Source: an uncultured Verrucomicrobia subdivision 3 bacterium
GTDB lineage: Bacteria; Verrucomicrobiota; Verrucomicrobiia; Limisphaerales; UBA11358
Assembly: GCA_903865745.1 (NCBI GenBank)
Contig: CAIPKV010000062.1
Location: 1 to 64,000, forward strand
DNA length: 64,000 nucleotides
Reading direction: 5' to 3'
Translations under genes and position numbers: made by a program
Part shown: piece by piece, positions 1 to 8,666 of the stretch
Numbering within the stretch: the stretch's first letter is position 1
Layout: each line of letters begins with the position of its first letter
Notes under the pieces: model-generated
Seen by the model: the letters and a program-made list of their open reading frames with translations, nothing else
Database searches by the model: none
Told to the model about the DNA's origin: nothing

Positions 1-189
1 AAACACGCCGGCAAAACCTTCGCTTTCGTGGTCGGACAAAACACCGTAACCGCCGCCGGGCAGGATGACGACCGCCGTGTCGTTGAAACTTTTTCCGAAC
101 GGCGTGTAAATATCGAGTGTGGGAATGTGCTCCGGCGCGTCGTCGCGGACGAGGTCGGACGGATTGGAATAGAGCGGGATGGTTTTCAC
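1..189 (-). CDS. Alpha/beta-hydrolase, acetylxylan-esterase-like (N-terminal part only)
   Basis: The first 63 codons of a minus-strand gene are visible; the rest lies beyond the left edge. The translation begins VKTIPLYSNP and reaches VVILPGGGYG, the beta-strand plus oxyanion-hole loop (G-G-G-Y) found near the N-terminus of the acetyl esterase/BD-FAE-type alpha/beta-hydrolases. The GTG start at 189 lies 4 bases after the stop of the LacI-type regulator gene on the same strand, so the two are probably cotranscribed. A carbohydrate esterase fits with the sugar phosphorylase across the divergent promoter. The catalytic Ser, Asp and His are not in view, so family assignment rests on the N-terminal motif alone. 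Confidence 0.6.
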   Translation of the reverse strand, partial: MKTIPLYSNPSDLVRDDAPEHIPTLDIYTPFGKSFNDTAVVILPGGGYGVLSDHESEGFAGVF

Positions 190-193
190 AAAT

Positions 194-1282
194 TTACATG
201 ATGCTGCCCGGCCAGCGGTCGGGCCTCGGCGGACGCTGCTGGTGCGATCCCCCGCGCTGCGTGGACAGACCCGTGACGAGGCCGGGCTGGAAACACACGG
301 ACGGGACTTTGGGTTGTTCGGGCGCGGTAATGAGTTTCAACACCATTTCCACCGCCGCCTTGCCCATGTCATAACGCGGAATGCTCATCGTGGTGAGCGG
401 CGATTCCAGAAAGAGGTCGTAGCCGTCGTCGTTGTAACCGGCCAGGCCGAGGTCGTCCGGGAAATGAAGTCCCAGTTGATGGATGAAGCGTTGAAAATAT
501 AGCGCGTGAAAATCCGATGAACAAAAAATTGCGTCCGGTCGCTTTGATGTCTTCAAACAGTCCAAAATATCCACGCCGCAACGCCGGGTGTCGGCGGGCA
601 GCAACCGGGTTGGCAGCTTGTGTTCCGCCATGACCTTCGAGTAGCCGGCGATCCGGTCCGCATGGCTGTAATGCTCGCCGCTTTCCGTCGAGCTGAACGC
701 GATGCGTCGGTAGCCTTGCTCCAGCAGATGCTCCGTCATGATGCGCGCGCCGGCAAAGTCATCCACATAAACCGCATTACTCTTACGCTTTTCATTGAGA
801 TACACCACGGGCAATCCGCTCGCGGTCACCACTCTTTCCAATTCAGGCGTCAGCAGCGAAACGTGATTGATGATGAGTCCGTCCAGATGCGATTCACGGA
901 ACACCTGCGGAATCGGATTGGTGTCCGCAGTGGGCCGGGATGGCAACCGCACCATCGTCACCTGATAACCCTGTGCGGCGGCGGTGTCATAAACCCCGGC
1001 ACGAAACTCAGGGCGATCCTGTTCCACGGCCTGCGACACATTGGCGGTGAAGTAACCCAAATTGTAAAACCGGCGCATCCGCATCGCGCGGGCGCTGCTG
1101 TCCGTCCGGTAACCCAGCTTCGCGGCGGCGGCGAGAATCTTCTTCTGCAACTTCTCCGATGCGCCAATCTTGCCCGTCCGTCCGCCCAGCACCGCGCTCA
1201 CCACGGCCTGGGAAACACCCGCCGCCGTGGCGACATCATCTTGCGTGGCCGAAGGTTTGCGAATTTTAATTGTGCGTTTCAT
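194..1282 (-). CDS. LacI-family transcriptional regulator
   Basis: This 362-residue protein has the LacI/GalR layout. An N-terminal helix-turn-helix (residues about 12-32, with the AGVS turn at 21-24) is followed by a hinge region ending LGYRTDSSARAMR, then a periplasmic-binding-protein-like sensor domain to about residue 340. The open frame extends upstream to 1426, but the LacI homology begins at the ATG at 1282, so that start was chosen. It is transcribed divergently from the GH94 phosphorylase and is followed by an esterase gene. By family knowledge it should bind a near-palindromic operator, and one lies between the two divergent genes. The effector is unknown; an oligosaccharide or a sugar phosphate is a reasonable inference. 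Confidence 0.9.
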   Translation of the reverse strand: MKRTIKIRKPSATQDDVATAAGVSQAVVSAVLGGRTGKIGASEKLQKKILAAAAKLGYRTDSSARAMRMRRFYNLGYFTANVSQAVEQDRPEFRAGVYDTAAAQGYQVTMVRLPSRPTADTNPIPQVFRESHLDGLIINHVSLLTPELERVVTASGLPVVYLNEKRKSNAVYVDDFAGARIMTEHLLEQGYRRIAFSSTESGEHYSHADRIAGYSKVMAEHKLPTRLLPADTRRCGVDILDCLKTSKRPDAIFCSSDFHALYFQRFIHQLGLHFPDDLGLAGYNDDGYDLFLESPLTTMSIPRYDMGKAAVEMVLKLITAPEQPKVPSVCFQPGLVTGLSTQRGGSHQQRPPRPDRWPGSIM

Positions 1283-1390
1283 GATAGTAAGTTCATGATG
1301 GCAGCAAAGCCCGCAACCGTCACCCGCAAAGCAAAAACCCGCGCCGGACAAGCTTTCAGATTTTGTTTGCGGTTCATTTGCCGATGATTC

Positions 1391-1406
1391 TATTATGCGT
1401 ATAATA
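1391..1406. promoter_or_regulatory. LacI-type operator overlapping a promoter -10
   Basis: The 16 bases TATTATGCGTATAATA form a near-palindrome with a central CG: 7 of 8 base pairs match, the G/T pair flanking the centre being the exception. This is the usual form of LacI-family operators. The TATAAT at 1400-1405 is a consensus -10 box for the phosphorylase; TTGCCG at 1378-1383 is a possible -35 with a 16-base spacer. The operator is 31 bases upstream of the phosphorylase ATG and 108 bases upstream of the regulator ATG, so bound repressor would block the phosphorylase promoter. Confidence 0.55.
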
Positions 1407-1437
1407 ATCATGTCAACACCAAACAAAAACCAAGCTC

Positions 1438-3840
1438 ATGCGCTACGGATATTTTGACGGCCCGAACCGGGAATATGTGATTGAGCAGCCGGACACGCCC
1501 CGCGCGTGGTCGAACTATCTCGGCTCACGCAAATACGGCGGCATCATCACCGCCGGCGCAGGCGGTTACAGCTTCACCCGCTCGCCTGCCGAAGGCCGCA
1601 TCCTGCGTCACCGCTACAACAGCGTCCCGATGGATTTGCCAGGGCGGCAGTTTTATATCCGTGATGCGGCCAGCGGCGATTTCTGGACCGCAGCGTGGCA
1701 GGCTACGCAGAAGCCACTCGATCACTACCAAACCGAAACCCGCTTTGGTCCGGGCTATGCGCTGATCACGAGCAATTATTCGGGCATCCGCTCTGAATCC
1801 CTTTATTTTATTCCGCTGGATGCCGAGCACGAAATCTGGCGGCTGCGCGTGACAAACACCGGCGGCACAGCCCGCACGCTCGATGTGTTTTCGTTCTGTG
1901 AATTTACGACCGAATGGAATCTCGTCAACGACACGCTCAATCTCCAATACACGCAATACATTGGCGAGGCACGCTGGCAGGACGGTTTCATCGCTGCGTC
2001 TTCCTGCGGACGGTTGCCGGAGGATTCAGCCAATTTTGCCAACCGCGACCAGTCGCGTCACTGGTGGATGACACAGCGCGGCGGCAAAATCGTCGGACAC
2101 GATTGCGACCGCGAGGCGTTCCTCGGCGCTTACGGCGGATTTCATAATCCGGCGGCGGTGGTCAAGGGCGCATGCGCGAATAGCCTCGGATTTTCCGACA
2201 ACACCTGCGGCGCAATCCAGAGCCGGCTCACGCTCCCACCCGGCGCTTCATCCGAAGTGTTGGTGCTGCTGGGCATTGGTCGCGCAGAAACGGTCGGCAA
2301 AAATGTCGCCAGACTTTACGCCGATGCTTTGCGGGTGGACGCCGAACTCGCCGCGCTAAAAGCCCACTGGCACGGATTGCTGGAAACCATCACCGTCCGC
2401 ACGCCCGACGCGGAATTCGACCACATGGTCAACACCTGGGGCGCTTACAACGCGCTGATGACTTTCGAGTGGTCGCGCTCCTGCTCGCTCGTCTATACCG
2501 GCGACCAGCGCGACGGTTACGGTTTCCGCGACACGGTGCAGGATTGCCTCGGCGTCACCGCAATGCTGCCGCAGGATGTTCGCGAGCGACTCTTGCTCAT
2601 GCTTTCGGCGCAGGATTCCACCGGCGGCGCGCAACCGGAAGTCCGCCCGTGGTCGCACCAGCCCGGCAAGATGCCGCCGACGCCGGCTTCGCATTATCGC
2701 TCCGATGATTGCCTCTGGTTTTTTAACGCGATTCCAGCCTATGTCGCGGAGACGGGCGACAGTGCATTTTACCAAATGACCGTTCCATTTGCCGACAAAG
2801 GGGAAGCAACGGTGTTGGGTCATTTGCGGCGGGCAATTGAATTTAATCTGGAACGCTGCGGCGCAAAGGGCTTGCCCTGCGGCTTGCTTGCCGATTGGAA
2901 CGATTGCCTCAAGCTCGGCTACAAAGGCGAGTCCGTGTTCGTCACATTTCAACTCCGCCTTGCGCTCAAGACCTACGCGGAAATCTGCGCATCGCTAGAT
3001 CTGGCCAAGGAAAAGGCGTGGGCGGAAACCGAACTCGCCGCACTCGACAAGAAGATCGCAGCCGTCTGCTGGGACGGCGAGTGGTTCATCTGGGCGATTG
3101 CCGAGGATGGCACAGTTTTCGGCACGAAGAATTATCCCGAAGGCCAGGTTTACTTGAACACGCAGGCATGGGCGATTCTCTCCGGCGCGGCTTCCAAGGA
3201 GCAATCCGCCCGTGCTCTCGCCGCAGTGCGGGAACGACTCGCCTCGGAATGGGGCGTCGCGATGTGCGCGCCGCCGTTTGCAAAGACACCGGTGAAAGTC
3301 ATGCGCGCCGTGCTCTTCAATCCGGGCAACAAGGAAAACGGCGGCATCTTCTCGCACACGCAGAGCTGGGCCGTGCTGGCCGAAGTGCTGGCGGGCGACG
3401 GCGACACCGCGTGGCGCTATTTTCGTTCATTCTTGCCCGCCGCGCAAAACGACCGCGCCGACATCCGCGAGGTCGAGCCTTATGTTCATTGCCAGAGCAC
3501 GCACTCGCAGTTCTCGGAAAAATTCGGGCGTTCACGCGTGCCGTGGCTTTCCGGCACGGCGTCATGGGCGCATTTCACCGCCACGAATTATCTTCTTGGC
3601 ATCCGACCAGAAGTCGGCGGCTTGCGCATAGATCCGTGCATCCCGAAAGACTGGCCGGATTTCACCGCCACCCGCAAATTTCGCGGCTTGACGCTGCACA
3701 TCGAAGTGAAAAATTCGGCTGCGAAAAATCGAGGCGTCACCCGATTGGAAGTGGATGGTAAAATGATTGCCGGGAATTTCATCCCGGCAGCGCAGCTCCG
3801 CGATGGGACAAAGATTGTGGCGCAAATCGGAATTCCATAA
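1438..3840 (+). CDS. GH94-family sugar phosphorylase (cellobiose/chitobiose phosphorylase-like)
   Basis: An 800-residue protein of typical length for single-subunit GH94 disaccharide phosphorylases, which split a beta-linked disaccharide with inorganic phosphate to give a sugar 1-phosphate and a free sugar. It begins MRYGYFDGPNREYVI, the usual family start, has an N-terminal beta-sandwich (about 1-270), a helical linker and an (alpha/alpha)6 barrel. The catalytic-acid motif ADWNDCL is at 485-491, Asp489 being the expected proton donor. QSWAVLAEVLAGDG and SWAHFTATNYLLG are further conserved barrel segments. No signal peptide is seen, so it should be cytoplasmic. It is divergent from a LacI-type regulator. 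Cellobiose, chitobiose and related specificities cannot be separated by eye. Confidence 0.9.
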   Translation: MRYGYFDGPNREYVIEQPDTPRAWSNYLGSRKYGGIITAGAGGYSFTRSPAEGRILRHRYNSVPMDLPGRQFYIRDAASGDFWTAAWQATQKPLDHYQTETRFGPGYALITSNYSGIRSESLYFIPLDAEHEIWRLRVTNTGGTARTLDVFSFCEFTTEWNLVNDTLNLQYTQYIGEARWQDGFIAASSCGRLPEDSANFANRDQSRHWWMTQRGGKIVGHDCDREAFLGAYGGFHNPAAVVKGACANSLGFSDNTCGAIQSRLTLPPGASSEVLVLLGIGRAETVGKNVARLYADALRVDAELAALKAHWHGLLETITVRTPDAEFDHMVNTWGAYNALMTFEWSRSCSLVYTGDQRDGYGFRDTVQDCLGVTAMLPQDVRERLLLMLSAQDSTGGAQPEVRPWSHQPGKMPPTPASHYRSDDCLWFFNAIPAYVAETGDSAFYQMTVPFADKGEATVLGHLRRAIEFNLERCGAKGLPCGLLADWNDCLKLGYKGESVFVTFQLRLALKTYAEICASLDLAKEKAWAETELAALDKKIAAVCWDGEWFIWAIAEDGTVFGTKNYPEGQVYLNTQAWAILSGAASKEQSARALAAVRERLASEWGVAMCAPPFAKTPVKVMRAVLFNPGNKENGGIFSHTQSWAVLAEVLAGDGDTAWRYFRSFLPAAQNDRADIREVEPYVHCQSTHSQFSEKFGRSRVPWLSGTASWAHFTATNYLLGIRPEVGGLRIDPCIPKDWPDFTATRKFRGLTLHIEVKNSAAKNRGVTRLEVDGKMIAGNFIPAAQLRDGTKIVAQIGIP

Positions 3841-4356
3841 GCATCGTGATTTATGAAGAAAGCAGTTTCATCCAGTGGTGTTAAAATATCCCCAAGCCCG
3901 GTCGTTGGCTGCCAGATGAATTGGGAGGTGGGCTGGACAAAGAACGGCGGTGTGAATTTGAGCGGGGTCGGTGGGGGCGTGAATTCGCCCGAAACCTTTT
4001 ACGACTACCTTCGCCCGCAGACGATTGCGCGCACGTTATGAAACTGAGCCAGACCCGAAAATGGTCCCTCTGAGGTGTGGAGAATTTTTAAATCGAATTG
4101 TGACAGTGAATCATCATTGGCCAATAACTTCTATCGTTTAACGACTCAGCGAGACGACGAACTGGAACTCAATATTTTCCGACCGTCATTCTCACCGGAA
4201 ATAAATTTGAGTTGTTTAACACCCTTAAAAAACAGGGGTTTTTGCGTCATCAATCAGCTTAAAACACCATTCTAATTCTCACTTTTATTCTCACTTTGTC
4301 TTTTAAAAAAACCAAAGCCCCTGTTTTTACCTTGTTTTAATGGAGTTTGTGAAGAT
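3841..4356. other. Intergenic stretch without a supported gene
   Basis: About 515 bases between the phosphorylase and the tRNA gene. Two short open frames (3853-4041 and 4075-4275) have no recognisable motif and are not called. The AT-rich right half holds an 11-bp inverted repeat, listed separately. Confidence 0.5.
4228..4328. repeat. 11-bp inverted repeat, 79-base spacer
   Basis: AAAAACAGGGG at 4228-4238 is matched by its exact reverse complement CCCCTGTTTTT at 4318-4328. It lies downstream of the tRNA-Gly gene on that gene's strand. The long spacer makes a simple intrinsic terminator unlikely, and its function is unknown. Confidence 0.35.
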
Positions 4357-4430
4357 TGGAGCGGGTGAAGGGAATCGAACCCTCGTCTCAGCCTTGGGAA
4401 GGCCACATTCTACCATTGAACCACACCCGC
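4357..4430 (-). tRNA. tRNA-Gly, anticodon CCC
   Basis: A complete cloverleaf can be drawn on the minus strand. The acceptor stem GCGGGTG pairs with CACCCGC, and the D-stem is GTTC/GAAT. The anticodon stem TGGCC/GGCTG carries the loop TTCCCAA, giving anticodon CCC with U33 before it and A37 after it. The variable loop has 4 bases, and the T-stem GAGGG/CCCTT carries loop TTCGATT. The discriminator base is U and the CCA end is encoded at 4359-4357. It would read GGG codons. It lies 60 bases upstream (in coordinates) of the end of glnD and is on the same strand. Confidence 0.95.
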
Positions 4431-4490
4431 CTACACTGATGAGGAATATTTTTACCAAACCATTGCGCACGCCGCAACTGCTTTGCCGGA

Positions 4491-7304
4491 TTAAACCGCA
4501 GGCGCCAATTTGCTCACGGCTTCCTTGAGTCCGGCGGCGATGGTTTCCAACCGCTTCGGCGCAGTTATTTTGCCACCCCCAATATCACTCACATAAAAAC
4601 TGTCAATCGCCGCCCCGCGCTCGGTTACAATCCGCGCCGCAGCGATGTCCAGATGAAGTTCGGTGAACGTCTGCGAAATGGTGTAAAGCAATCCCAGCCG
4701 GTCTTCGGTCTCGATTTCAACCAGCGTGCGCTCGTCCGAAGCGTCGTTGTCGAACCGGACCTCCGTCTGCATCCGCTCGCCGAAATAAGCCGAATAGCTG
4801 GAACGCGCCGCGGTCTGCTGGGCGATGAGCGTATGGAAATCGATGGCCTCGCCGGTCAGCACCTTCTCCAGCAGGTCGGAAAATTTTTCGCGCTGATCCC
4901 GTTCGGCCAGGTTGCCGGTCCCGGCGTCGTTGACAAAAAATGTGTCGAGCGCGATGCCGTCGGCGCGCGTGAAGATTTGCGCGCCCAAAATGTTCAGGCC
5001 GGCCGCGCTCAAGGAGCCGGCGATTTTGCCGAAGAGTCCCGCGCGATCCCACGTGCAAACTTTTACGAGGCTGTAGCCACGGTCGCGTTCATCAATCCAG
5101 GCGGCCACCGGCGCCAGCGCCCGCGAACCTTCCAAAATCAGCCGGTGCATGAAGCGGTGGGTTAGCTCCAAGTCGTCCTGAATCTGCGCAGGAGTGTAGA
5201 TTTCAAAATATCGCTGCGGCAACTGGCTGAAATGCGCGTCCAATTCCTCATCAGTGATCCGACGTGGCGCGAGTTCACGCACGAAGTCGCGCACTTCCGC
5301 GCGCGCTTGCTCGGAAGCGCGGCGGAATTCCGTGCCGCCCGTTAGCAAGGCCATGACGCGGGAATGTATCTGCCACAACAGCGAATCTTTGAAGCCGCTC
5401 CACAGCTTGTCGCTCGTACCCTGCGAATCGGCGAACGTCAGCAGGAGCAGCAGGTTTAACTTCTCCGGCGTGCCAACCTGGCGCGCGACATTGCGGATGA
5501 CCGACGGATCGTCCAAGTCGCGCCGCTGCGAGACGGTGGCCAGCAACAAATGGTTTTCGACGAGGAATTCCACCGTCTCCGCCGCCGCCGCATCGAGCTG
5601 CAAGCGTTTGGCGGCGCGCATGGCGAGCGTGGCCCCGGCCGACGCATGCTGGCCTTTCTCGTGCGGGGCCGCCTTGCCGACATCGTGCAGCAGCAGCGCG
5701 AGGTACAGTACGCCGGGGCGCTCAAGTCCCTGAAAGATCGGCTCGTAGAATTTGTACGGCGGTTCCTGCGCCTCCCAGATTTTGTCGAGCTGTTCAAGAC
5801 AGACCAGCGTGTGTTCGTCCGCCGCGTATTGATGGTAAAACTCGTGCTGCACCAGGCAGGTCAGCTTGCCAAACTCAGGAATATATTTGCCGAGAAAATT
5901 CACCTCGTGCATGGTGCGCAACACGTGCGCCACCTCGCCGCGCCGTTCGAGGATCGTCAAAAAAGTCTCGCGCACATGTTCGTCGTTGAGGAACTCGCGG
6001 TTCACCAGTGAAAGCTGGTTGCGAATCAATTGCGCGAGGTCGGGATGCAAAGTCAGATGCCGTTGTTGCGCGTGCAGAAAAACCCGCATCAGCCGGCGGG
6101 GTGAATCGCGAAAGATCCGGTTGTTCGCCGCGCGGACCTCGCCATTTAAAAACAGAAAGCCATCCACCGCTTCGGGCATCTTGCGCGGCGCAGCCCCGGG
6201 CAGCATGCGCCGCAAGCGAGTGAGCCGGCTGGTTTGCTGCGGCGAAAGCAAGGCCATGCGCTGCTCCAGCGTCCGGGTGATGAGATAGATATTTCTCATG
6301 TGGACGTAGAGGTCGCGCATGAACTTTTCAATACGCTTGCTGGGCGAACGGTCAGCGTAGCCGAGATTCGTGGCGACGGCCGGCTGTAAATTTTTCCCCA
6401 ACACATCCTGCGGCCGGTTGGTGTTGTAATGCAGCTCCGTCCGGACGCGCAGCAGAAACTCGTAGGCGGCTTCCAGCTGCTTGCGCTCGGCCTCGCTGAC
6501 AAATTCCTGCGACTGCAAATCCCGCAGCGACCGCGTGCGATATTTGAAAAAGGACATCCACAGCAAATTCTGGAAATCGCGCAGGCCGCCGCAGCCGTTT
6601 TTTACATTCGGCTCCTGCATGCAGGCGGAGTTACCGTACTTCGCCCGCCGCGTGGCCTGGTCCTCGAGCCGCGCGGCTATGTATTTATCCTCGTAGCCGA
6701 GGACGCATTTCTGAACAACAGCCTTTTGAAATTTAGTGAAGAGGGCCGCATTGCCGGCAATCAGCCGTGACTCGATGAGCGAGGTCTTGGACTGCATGTC
6801 AGCGTTGGCCACATTCACACAATCTGCGAGGTCGCGTACGGAGTAGCCGATTTTCAGCCCGATATCCCAGAGCGGATAAAGAATCCCGTCAATCAGCTTG
6901 GCGAGATAGGGGAGCGGCTTGGTCCCGGCGACCTGTCCCTCGTGCAGGAACATGAAATCAATGTCGCTGTGCGGGTTCAATTCCGCGCGCCCGAAACCGC
7001 CGATGGCCACCAGCGCGATGGGCGGAAATTCCTTCTGGGCCTGCGCGGATAGATTTTTTTGGGCGGTCTCCCAGAGATGCCGCAACAGGGCATCGAGGAT
7101 GGCCGCGCGCGCCTGGGCGTTTTCCTGCCCGTCCGCGCCGGCCCGGTGCAGCAGTTTGAGCCGGTGGGATTCAACCTTGAGAAAATTCTTGTAGCGCGCG
7201 AGTTTTTCCGCCGGAGTAGCGTTCGGTGAAAAGGACAACCGCGCTTCAGCGGCAGCCTCGATTTTTTTTAACAGGTCCTGCACGTGCGCATAAATTGCTG
7301 GCAA
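4491..7304 (-). CDS. glnD: PII uridylyltransferase / uridylyl-removing enzyme GlnD
   Basis: A 937-residue bifunctional nitrogen-status sensor that uridylylates and de-uridylylates the PII protein according to glutamine level. The nucleotidyltransferase motif GGFGRAELNPHSDID lies at 102-116, with the metal-binding Asp pair in SDID. An HD phosphohydrolase domain follows (LLHDVGKAAPHEKGQH, about residues 560-575). Two C-terminal ACT domains (about 735-815 and 855-930) provide glutamine sensing. Length and domain order match the family. The start is a TTG at 7304; no in-frame ATG gives a full-length N-terminus. It forms a minus-strand series with the ATP-grasp-like gene and proA, which also draw on the glutamate/glutamine pool. 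Confidence 0.93.
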   Translation of the reverse strand: MPAIYAHVQDLLKKIEAAAEARLSFSPNATPAEKLARYKNFLKVESHRLKLLHRAGADGQENAQARAAILDALLRHLWETAQKNLSAQAQKEFPPIALVAIGGFGRAELNPHSDIDFMFLHEGQVAGTKPLPYLAKLIDGILYPLWDIGLKIGYSVRDLADCVNVANADMQSKTSLIESRLIAGNAALFTKFQKAVVQKCVLGYEDKYIAARLEDQATRRAKYGNSACMQEPNVKNGCGGLRDFQNLLWMSFFKYRTRSLRDLQSQEFVSEAERKQLEAAYEFLLRVRTELHYNTNRPQDVLGKNLQPAVATNLGYADRSPSKRIEKFMRDLYVHMRNIYLITRTLEQRMALLSPQQTSRLTRLRRMLPGAAPRKMPEAVDGFLFLNGEVRAANNRIFRDSPRRLMRVFLHAQQRHLTLHPDLAQLIRNQLSLVNREFLNDEHVRETFLTILERRGEVAHVLRTMHEVNFLGKYIPEFGKLTCLVQHEFYHQYAADEHTLVCLEQLDKIWEAQEPPYKFYEPIFQGLERPGVLYLALLLHDVGKAAPHEKGQHASAGATLAMRAAKRLQLDAAAAETVEFLVENHLLLATVSQRRDLDDPSVIRNVARQVGTPEKLNLLLLLTFADSQGTSDKLWSGFKDSLLWQIHSRVMALLTGGTEFRRASEQARAEVRDFVRELAPRRITDEELDAHFSQLPQRYFEIYTPAQIQDDLELTHRFMHRLILEGSRALAPVAAWIDERDRGYSLVKVCTWDRAGLFGKIAGSLSAAGLNILGAQIFTRADGIALDTFFVNDAGTGNLAERDQREKFSDLLEKVLTGEAIDFHTLIAQQTAARSSYSAYFGERMQTEVRFDNDASDERTLVEIETEDRLGLLYTISQTFTELHLDIAAARIVTERGAAIDSFYVSDIGGGKITAPKRLETIAAGLKEAVSKLAPAV

Positions 7305-7358
7305 ATCGCCGGCAAGGCAAGCGTTGCCTCAATGACTTTCATCATTCTGCAGACGGAC

Positions 7359-8663
7359 TCACTCGCAACACGGTGCCAGCACCGCATCCGCCATTCCGTG
7401 TACGATTTTTTTGTCGGCCGGTACAATTGTCGCTAGCACGCCCCCGAGCGCCGGTCGCGCGGCGTCACCCTCGCCGGAAACAAAATAGTACGGACATAGC
7501 CGCGCCCGGCCTTTCATCGGCACCACTTCATTCTTCGCAAAATCAAACCAACTTGCGTTCACCTGCGACGGCTTGTGAAACCGTTGCAACACACTCGGAG
7601 ATTGTTCAAAGTCGCGCAAAGCTGCGTCCACCGCCGCGCTCCAGTCCGCCTGCGACAAATCGCTGCCGAGATAAACCCCGCGCGCGCCCCACGCATTTTC
7701 TGAGAAGCCGGACACCTTTAAAATCAGGTCGCGCTCTTTCTGCGATAACGTCTTCAACTGCGCCCAGTCCGTGAGATTTAGTTCAGGAATCGCCGCGTGC
7801 GGCGGCATCGGTGTCGGGTCGACGAGCCACGTGTAAGGAATAACTTTCTTCAGGCGCGCGAGGAAGCCTTCACCTAATTCCTGGCGCCAGAAGTTTTGGA
7901 GGTTGCGGTTCCATAGCAGCGCGAACAGCATTTTTTCCTCGAACAGCGGCTTTGGCGGTGGCGTGAGGCGAATCTTCTTTTCGGCGGCTAGCGCGAAAAT
8001 CTGTTTGGCATTTGCCACGTTCGGCAAATCAAACAGCTCGAAGAAACGATACACCGCGTCGCCATCGGTAAAATTGTTGAATTGCGAATCGCGAACCACA
8101 AAGCGCTCGCCAAGCTGCGCGGAAAGCCATGCCATTTCTGGCCGATACGTTTTCGCCTCTTCCGACACAACGATATTAACCTGCTTTGCATCGCCAAAGA
8201 TGGATTCGAATCCGCGCAGCATCCCATCGTTGCCACCCAGAACCTGCGCTTCGGTTTTGGAGTAAGTCTGATTCAACCATCCCGTCAGCCCAATACCGCC
8301 GGGCACCGAATCCAGCTCCGTAATACTAAAACCATTCTCGGTCAGCAGAATGTCAGGACGGATTACGCGTGGCACTTCATTCTTAAAAGCGGCTGAGCGC
8401 TGAAGCTCAATCAACTCGCGCGGCTTGCCTAAGTCCAACCAGCGCGCGACCCATTCTGGCTGTTTGCCTTCGACGCTCTTGCGATAAAGCAGATTGGTCG
8501 CGCGATAAAATTGCAGCAGCACGCGCCCGAGCGACTCAATTTCCTGCGCCAGATCTTCGCCGAGCGGAAAGGGCGTCGGCGAAATCTTCCATTCCAATCC
8601 GGCGAAGAGTCCGCCAGCGGGAATGGCATCGCGGATGAACTTGGCTTGTTCGGCGGCGTTCAC
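7359..8663 (-). CDS. Uncharacterised protein, possibly ATP-grasp-like
   Basis: A 434-residue protein without signal peptide or membrane segment. I do not recognise a named family with certainty. Features such as ITELDSVPGGIGLTGWL (about 115-131) and the C-terminal stretch DLILKVSGFSENAWGARGVY (a possible nucleotide-binding lysine strand and glycine loop), followed by VLQRFHKPSQV, recall circularly permuted ATP-grasp ligases of the glutathionylspermidine-synthase type. The GTG start lies 3 bases after the proA stop, so translation is probably coupled to proA. A role near glutamate or proline metabolism is only an inference from that linkage. Confidence 0.7.
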   Translation of the reverse strand: MNAAEQAKFIRDAIPAGGLFAGLEWKISPTPFPLGEDLAQEIESLGRVLLQFYRATNLLYRKSVEGKQPEWVARWLDLGKPRELIELQRSAAFKNEVPRVIRPDILLTENGFSITELDSVPGGIGLTGWLNQTYSKTEAQVLGGNDGMLRGFESIFGDAKQVNIVVSEEAKTYRPEMAWLSAQLGERFVVRDSQFNNFTDGDAVYRFFELFDLPNVANAKQIFALAAEKKIRLTPPPKPLFEEKMLFALLWNRNLQNFWRQELGEGFLARLKKVIPYTWLVDPTPMPPHAAIPELNLTDWAQLKTLSQKERDLILKVSGFSENAWGARGVYLGSDLSQADWSAAVDAALRDFEQSPSVLQRFHKPSQVNASWFDFAKNEVVPMKGRARLCPYYFVSGEGDAARPALGGVLATIVPADKKIVHGMADAVLAPCCE

Positions 8664-8666
8664 AAA

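Noticed and set aside
620-1387. A 255-codon plus-strand frame opposite the LacI-type regulator
   Set aside because: Antisense shadow; His/Arg-rich composition and no domain.
3853-4275. Two short plus-strand frames after the phosphorylase gene
   Set aside because: No motif, no ribosome site and poor codon composition.
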